The translations under genes and the position numbers were made by a program. A stretch of 64,000 nt of DNA from Alphaproteobacteria bacterium (GTDB lineage Bacteria > Pseudomonadota > Alphaproteobacteria > DSM-16000 > Inquilinaceae). Of this stretch, positions 43,298 through 51,370 are shown piece by piece. Position 1 is the stretch's first letter. Each line of letters opens with the position of its first letter. Under the pieces are notes generated by a model. It saw nothing but the letters and a program-made list of their open reading frames with translations. It did not search any database and was not told where the DNA came from. The DNA lies in contig JANQGH010000100.1 of NCBI GenBank assembly GCA_028277405.1, positions 434,001 through 498,000 of the forward strand, given 5' to 3'.

Positions 43298-44724
43298 TTC
43301 AGCCCCAGCTCCGTCAGTGCCTGCGCCACGCCGTCGAGATTGGTCAGCTTCATGGAGGCGTAGTTCGGCGACAGCACGATGCCGTGCCCGCCGGCGCGGT
43401 AGGTGGCCATGACCGACCGGTAGGCGATGTCCGGCGTGCACACGGCCTGATCGGCCCGTACGCGCGGCGCATCGACGCCGATGCCCATATAGACCTTCGC
43501 CTCGCCATGAACGCCCTTCAGCGCGTCGGCGCATTGTCGATAGACGTATGTGTCGGGGTCGAGCCCCTCCTGTATCACGCGGTCGAGCGGTGCGCCCCCG
43601 ATCCCCAGCATCTGGTCCAGCACGGCCATGGCGGCCGCCGGGTCGAAGTCCCGGAAGATCGTGTCGCGGAAGAAGCCGAATTCCTTGTGCCAGATCTCGC
43701 CGGCCTGGTGTTGGTAGGTGATCGGCTTCACCCAGTCGGCATACATGGTCTGTTCGTGCCAAGGCCATTGCGCACGTCGGAAGATGTTGAAATGGTTGCG
43801 GTTCCAGACGTTCAGGCCGAAGGGCAGGGTCGGCTTCAGCCATTTCACCAGACCGTAAAGCTCTCGGTCGAGGTCCTTGTTGCGCTCCAGCCAGAACCGC
43901 TCCCAGACCAGAACTTCCGGGTTGGCCATCAAGGTTCGCAGAAAGGTCAGAAGCGCGCCGTCGTCGAACTCTTTCCCGTCACGCGCCTCCTGCATGAATT
44001 CATACATGGCGATGCAGGCACGGCGGCAGGCCTCGACATCGATGCCCCGGGCGATCGCCTCGGCCCGCGTTGGCTCCGAGAAATCTCCGGGCGCCTGGCC
44101 TTGCATCATCTGGTCGAGCGGCGAGTTGCGCTCGTTGCACCACATCAGCCCGTCGATGTCGTAGTTCTTGACCTGGTCCTCGACGATGGCGTGCATCCAG
44201 TTGCGGTAGTCCGGGTTGGAGGTCGAGGGCTCGTCCTTTCGACGGCCAAAGCAGTCCACCTCCATGCAGGTGGCCAGGTTCGGGACTTCCACCGCGCTGG
44301 CCGAACCGTGGCCGGCATACTTGAAAAACGGCTCCATCAGCTCGGGATAGACCTGCATCCCGCGCTTGCGCGCCTCAGGAATAACAAGGTCGAGGATGTC
44401 GACCTTCGCCATCTCCTCGTCCTTGGCCCGGAAATCCTTGATCAGGGTCTTGGTGTAAAAGCGCGGATCGGGCTCGAAGTATGCGCCGCCCTTCATCGTG
44501 AAGGGCTCGGGCACGCCATGGTCGGGCCAGCCATCCAGCTCGTGCGAGATGCTGCGCCCGGTCTTCAGGCCCAGCCAGGACACGGTGCCCAGCATCAGGA
44601 CATTGACGCCGACCCGGTCCTTCAGCGTGTCGAGCACGACGTCGACGCCCTCGTCGATGAAGCTGATCGGGCTGACCTGGATACCGACGAACTTGTCGTT
44701 GGGATCGGGGGACACAGCACTCAT
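43294..44724 (-). CDS. Uncharacterised barrel protein, glycoside-hydrolase-like
   Basis: 476 residues, not assigned to a family with confidence. The pattern (VGIQVSPISFID, VNVLMLGTVSW, RGMQVYPELMEP, DIDGLMWCNERN, LPFGLNVWNRNHFN, AKVYMGIGVDAP, GHGIVLSPNYASM) suits a (beta/alpha)8 barrel with acidic residues at strand ends, as in clan GH-A-like hydrolases. There is no signal peptide, so it is cytoplasmic. It is overlapped on both sides by pathway genes (hydantoinase and aminotransferase), so a catabolic role on a small molecule is likelier than polysaccharide breakdown. Confidence 0.65.
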   Translation of the reverse strand: MSAVSPDPNDKFVGIQVSPISFIDEGVDVVLDTLKDRVGVNVLMLGTVSWLGLKTGRSISHELDGWPDHGVPEPFTMKGGAYFEPDPRFYTKTLIKDFRAKDEEMAKVDILDLVIPEARKRGMQVYPELMEPFFKYAGHGSASAVEVPNLATCMEVDCFGRRKDEPSTSNPDYRNWMHAIVEDQVKNYDIDGLMWCNERNSPLDQMMQGQAPGDFSEPTRAEAIARGIDVEACRRACIAMYEFMQEARDGKEFDDGALLTFLRTLMANPEVLVWERFWLERNKDLDRELYGLVKWLKPTLPFGLNVWNRNHFNIFRRAQWPWHEQTMYADWVKPITYQHQAGEIWHKEFGFFRDTIFRDFDPAAAMAVLDQMLGIGGAPLDRVIQEGLDPDTYVYRQCADALKGVHGEAKVYMGIGVDAPRVRADQAVCTPDIAYRSVMATYRAGGHGIVLSPNYASMKLTNLDGVAQALTELGLK

Positions 44725-45905
44725 GCCGCCGCTCCCGCGCGGTCCGCCATAAAGCGCTCGATCCGACCCATGGCCTCTTCGATCAGGGGCAGAGGCTGCA
44801 GATACGAGATGCGAATGAAATCGCTGTCAGGCTCGCCGAACATGTCGCCGGGAAAGACCATGACGCCGGTTTCGCGCAGAAGGGTCTCGCAGAAGGCCTT
44901 GGCCTTCATCCCGCTGGCGGAGATGTTGGTGTAGATGTAAAAGGCACCGCCAGGCGCGCCGTAGCTCAGGCCCGCTTTGGTCAGCGCCTCCATCAGGTAG
45001 GCGCGTCGCTCGGCATAGGCGTCATACATCGCCTGCATGTCGTCCTCCGGGCCGGTCAGCGCCGCCAGCGCGGCGTGCTGCGACACTGTGCAGGAATTGA
45101 TGGAAAGCGTGTGCCGCGTCTCCGTGACCTTCTCCACGAAGTCCGCCGGTGCGGCCAGATAGCCGATCCGCCAACCAGTCATGGCGTAGGTCTTCGAAAA
45201 CCCGTTCAGCGTGATCGTGCGCTCCTTCATGCCCGGCAATGTCGCCAGCGACAGGTGCTCGTGCGGCGGATAGATCAGCTTGGCGTAGATCTCGTCGGCC
45301 ACGATGAGAAGATCGTGTTTGAGCGCCAGGTCGGCGATCTGCCGGATCACGTCCGGCGGCGTTACGGCACCGGTCGGGTTGTTGGGCGAGACCAGCACGA
45401 ACACGCGCGTACGGTCTGTGATCCGCGCCTCGATCTCCGCCACGTCCAGCGCGAAATCGTCCTTCTGATAAGTCGGAACCGGTACCGGCACCCCGCCGCA
45501 CAGATGGACCGCCGTGTCGTAGGTCGTGAAGCGCGGCGAGGTGATCAGCACCTCGTCCCCCGGCTCGCAGACGGCCAGCATGGTCAGCATGATGCTTTCC
45601 TGCACGCCAGCCGTCACCACGATCTCGTCGGCGGTGTAGTCGAAGCCGTAGTCGGCCTTCAGGTTGTCCGCGATGGCCTGGCGCAAGGGCGGCAGACCGG
45701 TCGGGCCGGTATAGTGGTGCTGGTTGGCGTCGATCGCCGCCTTGGCCGCTTCAACCACGTGGCGCGGCGTATGGAAGTCCGGGTCGCCACGGCCAAGCGC
45801 GATCACATCGTCGCGCTCGGCCGCTATTCCCAGCATTTTCGTACGGAACGACCCGTCCTCCTCGACGATGCGGGAGGCTGTTCGTTCGGCCAGGATCGAG
45901 CCCAT
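44721..45905 (-). CDS. PLP-dependent aminotransferase, class I/II
   Basis: 394 residues. ALGRGDPDFHTP near 36-47, SPNNPTGAV near 173-181, and the PLP lysine Lys238 in NGFSKTYAMTGWRIGY. ATG 45905 is chosen; it shares a base with the preceding stop (TGATG). A paralogue with the lysine at the same residue number is encoded at 52934-54136, on the other side of the divergent promoter. The amino donor and acceptor are not deducible. Confidence 0.9.
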   Translation of the reverse strand: MGSILAERTASRIVEEDGSFRTKMLGIAAERDDVIALGRGDPDFHTPRHVVEAAKAAIDANQHHYTGPTGLPPLRQAIADNLKADYGFDYTADEIVVTAGVQESIMLTMLAVCEPGDEVLITSPRFTTYDTAVHLCGGVPVPVPTYQKDDFALDVAEIEARITDRTRVFVLVSPNNPTGAVTPPDVIRQIADLALKHDLLIVADEIYAKLIYPPHEHLSLATLPGMKERTITLNGFSKTYAMTGWRIGYLAAPADFVEKVTETRHTLSINSCTVSQHAALAALTGPEDDMQAMYDAYAERRAYLMEALTKAGLSYGAPGGAFYIYTNISASGMKAKAFCETLLRETGVMVFPGDMFGEPDSDFIRISYLQPLPLIEEAMGRIERFMADRAGAAA

Positions 45906-47140
45906 CAGTGCATCCTCTTGCCATCGATGAAGGTCATCTCGACCCGTTCCAGCGCGCTCAAATCCTGGTCGGGCTTGCCGTCGACGACGATCATGTCGGC
46001 GAGCTTGCCCGCCTCCAACGTGCCCAGCTTGTCGCCGAGAAAGCTGGTGTTCGCCGCCCGTATGGTGATTGAGCGCAGCGCGTCCAGATTGTCGGTGCAG
46101 ACGCCGATTTCGACCATGAAGCCCAGTTCGGGAACGATCCGGTCGTGCTCGACGGCCGGGCTGCCCGCGTCGGTACCGAAAACGATCGGCACGCCGGCCT
46201 TCGCGGCCCGCACCAGCCCGTCGAAGCGGGACTTGTCGGCCACCGCGCGCTGACGCTCGGCGATCTTCCATTCCGGGATGCCGAAGGCGCGGGCGATTTC
46301 CTCGTTGGCCTGGATGACAAGCGCGGAGAACGTCGTCACCACCGGCAGCTTGCGGTCGAGCAGAATCTGGATCGTCTCGTCCGTCATCGATCCGCCATGC
46401 TCGACACAATCGATGCCGAATTCCGCCACCCGCTTGATGCAGTCATTATAGGTCGCGTGCGCGGTGATCGGCAGGCGGTTGCGATGGGACTCGTCGATGA
46501 CCGCGTGCAGCTCGTCGTCGGTGAACTCCAGCGTATCGTGGCAGGCCATGATCTTGATCAGATCGGCCCCGCCGCGCACCTGTTCGCGCACCGCCCGGCG
46601 CATTTCGTCCGCGCCCGAGGCCTCGCGGCAAACCCAGTAGGTATGCCCACCGGTCTGGATGATCCCGGCCCCGGCCACCAGCAGGCGCGGGCCGGGGAAG
46701 ATGCCCTGGGCAACCGCCTGTTTGGTGAACAGGTTGGCGTCATGAACGCCGAGGTCGCGAACCAGCGTAATGCCGGCGCGCAGCGACTTGATCATGTTCC
46801 CGGCCGCCTTGTAGGCGCGGATCTCCGGCGAATCGAACATCGACTGCTGGCTCAGCTCATGAATGCCGTCCCAGCTTAGATGCGCGTGGCTGTTCATCAT
46901 GCCGGGCATCAGCGTCTTGCCGCCCGTGTCGATCACATCGGCGCCGGCCGGGGGTGCGGCCAGGTCGGCCTTCTGTCCGACTGCGGCGATCTTGCCGTCC
47001 TTCAGATGGATGTAGCCGTCCTCGATCACCTCGTCGCCGACGCAGGTCACGATGCGGCCATAGAAGACGCAGTCGACCGCGTCGGCCTCGAACATCGGCT
47101 TGGTGATCTTCTGATAGTGCCAGGCAGGCGGTTCGGGCAT
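45905..47140 (-). CDS. Metal-dependent amidohydrolase (imidazolonepropionase/prolidase-like)
   Basis: 411 residues of the amidohydrolase superfamily. The HxH motif is His85/His87 (MNSHAHLSW), a lysine ligand is probable in GADLIKIMACHD, histidines follow in ITAHATYND and CVEHGG, and the aspartate is in FGTDAGSP. Relatives include Xaa-Arg/Xaa-Pro dipeptidases and imidazolonepropionase. It lies 21 bases downstream of the M24 gene. The chemistry should be amide, peptide or cyclic amidine hydrolysis. Confidence 0.85.
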   Translation of the reverse strand: MPEPPAWHYQKITKPMFEADAVDCVFYGRIVTCVGDEVIEDGYIHLKDGKIAAVGQKADLAAPPAGADVIDTGGKTLMPGMMNSHAHLSWDGIHELSQQSMFDSPEIRAYKAAGNMIKSLRAGITLVRDLGVHDANLFTKQAVAQGIFPGPRLLVAGAGIIQTGGHTYWVCREASGADEMRRAVREQVRGGADLIKIMACHDTLEFTDDELHAVIDESHRNRLPITAHATYNDCIKRVAEFGIDCVEHGGSMTDETIQILLDRKLPVVTTFSALVIQANEEIARAFGIPEWKIAERQRAVADKSRFDGLVRAAKAGVPIVFGTDAGSPAVEHDRIVPELGFMVEIGVCTDNLDALRSITIRAANTSFLGDKLGTLEAGKLADMIVVDGKPDQDLSALERVEMTFIDGKRMH

Positions 47141-47161
47141 CGAAAGGCTCCTTTTCGGGGA

Positions 47162-48325
47162 TCAAAGCGGAATGACACGGGCCTCGATGGGCGTGTCGGA
47201 CTGAAAGCGGGAGGGGACCGTCACCCCCTCGTCGGTCACGATCATCGTGTTGATGAAGCGGTATCCGTCATGGCCGGGGCGATAGACCCCGGGCTCGTTC
47301 GAAAACACCATGCCCGGGCAGATCGGCGTGCGATCGCCAGGGGCGAGCCAGGGCGCCTCGTGCCCTTGCAAGCCCATGCCGTGGCCGATCCGGTGGCGGA
47401 TCGCCGCGCCCAGACCGGCACGGCGCAGTGCGTCGAGAGCGGCGGCATTGGCTTCTTCGCAGGTACGACCGGCCGCGCAGGCCGCCACGGCGGCATCGTT
47501 GCAGGCGGTCATGGCCTGCATCACGTGCCGCTGCTCCTCCGACATCTCGCCGACGATCAGGGTCACGCCGCTTTCGGCGTGATAGCCGCCGAGGCTGGCG
47601 CCGATCCCCGCGATCAGCGTCTCGCCGGGCCGGGGCTTGCGATCCAGCACCGCGCCATGGGGCAGGGCCGCGCGGGGACCGGAATGCACGGTCGCGGTGA
47701 TCCCCATCGGTGTCCCGGCGAAGGTTGACCCGTGCGCGGCGAACAGCGCCTTGCGCGCGTGGGCCATGCCGTCGGCCAACAGATCGGCCTCGGTTCCGCC
47801 CTGGGCGATGATGTCCGCTGCGGAACCATGGAGCCGCTGCAGAAAGCAGTCCGCGAAGCCGGCCGCGGCCTCGGTCAGCACGACCTCTTCCGGTTCCTTA
47901 ATGGTGCGCGCGGCCAGCGCGTGGTCGGTCAGGTCGAGATGGGTGAGACGGTCGCGCGCGGCGTCCAAGAGTGCCGCGTCCAGAAAGTCGATGGCGATGG
48001 ACTTGCGCCCGATCTGATCGAGCATCCACAGTTCGGCCGGGATATCGCCCGGAAACTCCTCATAGAATCGCAGGTCGGCGATCCCGGTTCCCTCGGCATT
48101 CTCGCGCTCCAGACCCGGCAGCAGCAAGGTCGGCTCGCCCGAAACGGGCACCCAGACACCCATGGGTCTTTCGTTTGGTGTCAGGAACAGCCCGGTCGCG
48201 TAGGCGAGGTTGGGGCCAAGCAGAAGCAGCATTCCGTCCAGCCCCGCCGCCTCGGCGCGGGCCTTCAGCCGGTCCCTGGCGCGGACGTGGAACGAAGGCG
48301 GCAGAGGATGGAGCTTGTTCGTCAT
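47162..48325 (-). CDS. M24-family 'pita-bread' protein, probably metal-free (creatinase-like)
   Basis: 387 residues with a creatinase-type N-terminal domain and a C-terminal M24 domain (RIGHGMGLQGHEAPW and GMVFSNEPGVY). The metal-binding pattern of aminopeptidases is broken: the strand normally reading DAG...SDITRT is GIGASLGGYHAESGVTL, and the last ligand motif RxED reads RFIN. The histidine and second glutamate motifs remain. Creatinase is the known metal-free member, hydrolysing creatine to sarcosine and urea. The ATG 48325 start overlaps the LDH2-family stop (ATGA). Confidence 0.8.
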   Translation of the reverse strand: MTNKLHPLPPSFHVRARDRLKARAEAAGLDGMLLLLGPNLAYATGLFLTPNERPMGVWVPVSGEPTLLLPGLERENAEGTGIADLRFYEEFPGDIPAELWMLDQIGRKSIAIDFLDAALLDAARDRLTHLDLTDHALAARTIKEPEEVVLTEAAAGFADCFLQRLHGSAADIIAQGGTEADLLADGMAHARKALFAAHGSTFAGTPMGITATVHSGPRAALPHGAVLDRKPRPGETLIAGIGASLGGYHAESGVTLIVGEMSEEQRHVMQAMTACNDAAVAACAAGRTCEEANAAALDALRRAGLGAAIRHRIGHGMGLQGHEAPWLAPGDRTPICPGMVFSNEPGVYRPGHDGYRFINTMIVTDEGVTVPSRFQSDTPIEARVIPL

Positions 48326-49407
48326 AGCGTTGCCCCGGTGTAACGGCCCAGCGGCTCCAGCGTCGCCTTCAGCCCCAACTCGCGTCCCAAGGCCTGAAGG
48401 TCGGCCAGCACCACGTCGTCCAGCGGCACGCCCGACGCCGATTTCGCCTCGACCCGGCGGGCTTCCTGTTCACCGGGCACCAGGATCTCGTCGAACCCGG
48501 GCCTGAGCGCGCGGGATTTGCACATCTCGACGAACGCGCCCATGCGCGCGGCATAGTCAGCCGGGTCCATGAACCACGAGATGTCGATCGCCTGCAGGTA
48601 ATGCGACACGTCCAGCTTCTTCGGATCGGCATAGGGTGTGAGGCCGAAGCCGCCGCCGGACAGCACACCCGTCGTCGCCTCGGTCATGAAGGCAAGGCCA
48701 TAACCCTTATGCCCGCCGATGCCCAGCAACGCGCCGGCCATGGCGGCGGTCGGGTCGTCGGTTTCTTCGCCGTCAGGCGTCAGCGCCCAGTCGAGTGGCA
48801 TCTTACGGCCTTCGCGCTCGTACCACTTCATCATGCCCTTGCCGGCGGTGGTCAACGCGATGTCCAGCACCACGGGAAAGCCCTTGTCCGACGGCGCGGC
48901 GATGGCCCAGGGGTTGGTGCCGGTCGCCCCTTCGCGCCCGCCCCAGGGAGCCATTTCAGGGCCGGCATTGGTGTAGGCGATGCCGACACAGCCATGGTCC
49001 AGCGCCCGGCAGGCATGCACCGCGCTGGACCCGTAATGGGTCGAATTGCGCACGATAACCGTGCCGATGCCGTTTACCTTGGCCTTGGCGATGGCGACAT
49101 CCATGGCCTTCGACGCCGCGACCGTGCCGATGCCGTTATGGGCGTCGACCAGCGCCAGGGACGGGCCTTCCTTCACGATGGACCAGTCGGCGCGCGGGTT
49201 GACCTCGCCCTTGCCGATCCGGTGCTGGTACCGGCGCAGCCGCGAAACGCCTTGCCCCTGTCCGGGATGAAAGCGCAGCTCGGAAAAGATCAAGGCGTCG
49301 GCAAAGATGCCCGCATCGTCCGGCGTCAGACCAAGCGCCTCGAAGCCCTCGGCAACGAAATGCCGAAGCTGGTCGCGCGCGACATTGGTCATCGCGATGT
49401 CGGTCAC
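48322..49407 (-). CDS. Malate/L-lactate dehydrogenase family (LDH2) oxidoreductase
   Basis: 361 residues of the NAD(P)-dependent LDH2 family, which includes ureidoglycolate dehydrogenase AllD, sulfolactate dehydrogenase and malate dehydrogenase. Markers are the NSTHYGSSAVHACRA catalytic-histidine region, GTNPWAIAAP and GGHKGYGLAFM. It oxidises 2-hydroxyacids in the cytoplasm. Start and stop overlap the neighbours by four bases. With an AllA-like gene at 57.2 kb an AllD-like role is possible but not shown. Confidence 0.87.
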   Translation of the reverse strand: MTDIAMTNVARDQLRHFVAEGFEALGLTPDDAGIFADALIFSELRFHPGQGQGVSRLRRYQHRIGKGEVNPRADWSIVKEGPSLALVDAHNGIGTVAASKAMDVAIAKAKVNGIGTVIVRNSTHYGSSAVHACRALDHGCVGIAYTNAGPEMAPWGGREGATGTNPWAIAAPSDKGFPVVLDIALTTAGKGMMKWYEREGRKMPLDWALTPDGEETDDPTAAMAGALLGIGGHKGYGLAFMTEATTGVLSGGGFGLTPYADPKKLDVSHYLQAIDISWFMDPADYAARMGAFVEMCKSRALRPGFDEILVPGEQEARRVEAKSASGVPLDDVVLADLQALGRELGLKATLEPLGRYTGATL

Positions 49408-50282
49408 GGGCGCAAACCCAAGAGATCCGCGATGTTGGTGCCCGGCGCTTCATAGCACCCAAGCTGTCCGGCCGGGGCCGTCATGACCATGGTGCAGCCG
49501 GGGCCGTAACCCGCGCGCGGCCCGTCGGTCTGGCCGACGATGCCGATGCTCATGGCGCCGCGCAGATAGCCGTGATTGTAGCGGCTGTCGGTGTCCTGGA
49601 AGGCGACCACATCGCCGAGGCGCAGGGCTTCCAGCCCATTGGCCGCGAGTTCGGCACGATCCGTCGACTGGATGTGCAGCGACCCGCCCTCGGATGTCAG
49701 GCCGGCCCCGGCGCCGACAAAATGCGGCGGCACGACGGCCACCACGCCCATCTGAAGCACGCCGTCGCTAAGGCGCTTGGGCAGCGTGTCGAACAGGCTA
49801 GGCGCCAGCGATTTGAACGAGACATCCGGGCACTCGGGCACCGCCAGCCCGACGCCTTCCGACCGCACCAGAATGCGGTCGTCGACCGCGATCTTGCGCC
49901 GGGTCTCTTCGTCGAAATGCACAATCACCTGGTCGGAAAAACGGCCCGACTTGCCGGTCACGACGCCCTTGGCCCCCTGCGCCGCGCCACTGACGACCAG
50001 GGCACCGTTGCCGACACAGGCAAAGACGTTCAGGCCGCGGTTCTTGTTGGCATCAGGATGGGCGATGCTGACGCCCGGATGGACGCAATCGCCCGACCAG
50101 CCATAGGCGCTGTCGCCGACCGAGACGTTGTAGACGATGCCGCCGAACGTGGGCCACAGGAAGGCCTTGCCGTCGGCGTCCAGCCGGTAAGGCTCCGCCG
50201 GCAGGCCCGACAGGACCGGGTTCGCGACCTGCCCGGCGACCGAGACGCTGACGATGTCGGCTGCGTTGGTTTGAACGGTCAT
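49404..50282 (-). CDS. DUF4438 family protein, copy 1
   Basis: 292 residues. I recognise the DUF4438 pattern: GIVYNVSVGDSAYGWSGDCV near 48-67, HPGVSIAHPD, and a glycine-rich VCGNGALVVSG-like stretch. The family has no established enzymatic role that I know of. It has no signal peptide and no transmembrane segment. A second, divergent copy is encoded three bases upstream, so the two probably act together, perhaps as a heteromer. Confidence 0.75.
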   Translation of the reverse strand: MTVQTNAADIVSVSVAGQVANPVLSGLPAEPYRLDADGKAFLWPTFGGIVYNVSVGDSAYGWSGDCVHPGVSIAHPDANKNRGLNVFACVGNGALVVSGAAQGAKGVVTGKSGRFSDQVIVHFDEETRRKIAVDDRILVRSEGVGLAVPECPDVSFKSLAPSLFDTLPKRLSDGVLQMGVVAVVPPHFVGAGAGLTSEGGSLHIQSTDRAELAANGLEALRLGDVVAFQDTDSRYNHGYLRGAMSIGIVGQTDGPRAGYGPGCTMVMTAPAGQLGCYEAPGTNIADLLGLRP

Positions 50283-50285
50283 GGG

Positions 50286-51149
50286 TCAGGCTCCGAGATC
50301 TAGCAGGGTGGCGATGTTGCCGGCGGGATCGATCGTGAAGTCGATCTCTCCCGCCCGTGCGGTCATCAGGGTGAGGATGCCGGGGCCATGCCCGGTCATG
50401 ATGCTGTCGCCATGGATGCAGAGGCAGATCGACACCGCGCCCTCGCGATAGGACCGACCCCAATGGTGGTCGGCATGGCGGATCGCGATAAGGTCGCCGA
50501 GGCGCATCTGGTCGATGCCAAGCTCCGCCATTAGCGCGCGGTCGCCGGACATCAGATCCTGATCGACATATTCGGAGTTCAGCTCCGCCCCCGAGCCCAT
50601 GATCCGGACCGGCAGCTCGATAGCGACATTGACGTGGAGCCGCCCCGCCGCCTCCGTGATGCCCATGGCATGAAACAGGCGCGGGCTCATCTTCTTCAAC
50701 GCGACGCCGGGATAGTCCTCAAGCCGCAGCCCCTGTCCCTTGGTCATCACCTGAACCCGGTCACCCGGGGCGATCAGATCGTGGGCGTCGTCGTCGAACT
50801 GGACCAGAATGCGGGCATGTTCGCCGACCACGATGCCCCGCGCGCCCGCGGCCAGGCCCGAGGTCACCATGGCGTCGTTGCCGATGCAGTTCAGATAGTG
50901 CAGCGCGTGGTGGCGGCCCGAATGCCCGTCATCATCGATGCTGACGCCCGGTTCCACATGGTCGCCGGCCCAGCCAAAGGCGCGGTCGCCGCAGCGGACA
51001 TTGTAGGTGACGCCGTACATGCCCGGCAGCACGGCACCCCGGCCGTCGGGATGTGGGATGTACTGCCCCGGGCGCACCGCCGGCGTCGTCACCGCGCCCG
51101 AGACGGCCATTTCGACAAGCGTGGTTTCGTTGGTTCTTGGCGCAGCCAT
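50286..51149 (-). CDS. DUF4438 family protein, copy 2
   Basis: 287 residues from ATG 51149, chosen for the GGAAGGAG site about ten bases upstream; the longer open frame would run through the promoter-operator unit. It shares the family landmarks with copy 1 (GVTYNVRCGDRAFGWAGDHV, EPGVSI, IGNDAMVTSG). It is the first gene of the operon ending at 41909. Conserved positions where the copies differ (for example CIHGDSIMTGHGPG here, GQTDGPRAGYGPG there) would be good targets for testing division of labour. Confidence 0.75.
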   Translation of the reverse strand: MAAPRTNETTLVEMAVSGAVTTPAVRPGQYIPHPDGRGAVLPGMYGVTYNVRCGDRAFGWAGDHVEPGVSIDDDGHSGRHHALHYLNCIGNDAMVTSGLAAGARGIVVGEHARILVQFDDDAHDLIAPGDRVQVMTKGQGLRLEDYPGVALKKMSPRLFHAMGITEAAGRLHVNVAIELPVRIMGSGAELNSEYVDQDLMSGDRALMAELGIDQMRLGDLIAIRHADHHWGRSYREGAVSICLCIHGDSIMTGHGPGILTLMTARAGEIDFTIDPAGNIATLLDLGA

Positions 51150-51244
51150 TCTGGCGCGGGCTCCTTCCCGATTCGGGGCCGACAGAGGGGGTGTCAATCC
51201 ACAGAATTTGGTTTGACTTCCCCGACGGTCCTTGCCATCAGTAG

Positions 51245-51297
51245 ATTGTCGACATTCTATCTGTCCTACTAGGACCACGAGCGAATTCGACTGTCAA
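51245..51297 (-). promoter_or_regulatory. Promoter-operator unit 3: ATTGTCGACATT with minus-strand TTGACA
   Basis: The palindromic core TTGTCGACA is at 51246-51254, 96 bases upstream of the DUF4438 operon. The minus-strand TTGACA at 51297-51292 is 41.5 bases from the palindrome centre (39.5 in units 1 and 2). Thirteen bases (CGACGCTTGACA plus flank) around the hexamer are nearly the same as in unit 1. Confidence 0.6.
51263..51275. repeat. Perfect inverted repeat in the divergent promoter region
   Basis: GTCCTA-C-TAGGAC, a perfect 6-bp inverted repeat. It overlaps the place where the -10 element of unit 3 would lie (17 bases after TTGACA) and may be a second operator, possibly for the plus-strand M32 operon. 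Confidence 0.45.
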
Positions 51298-51370
51298 GCG
51301 TCGCTCCGAAGGCTGCCAATATGTGGTGGCCCGGACGATGGGCCATACTGAAGAGAGGGATTCCGCGCCG

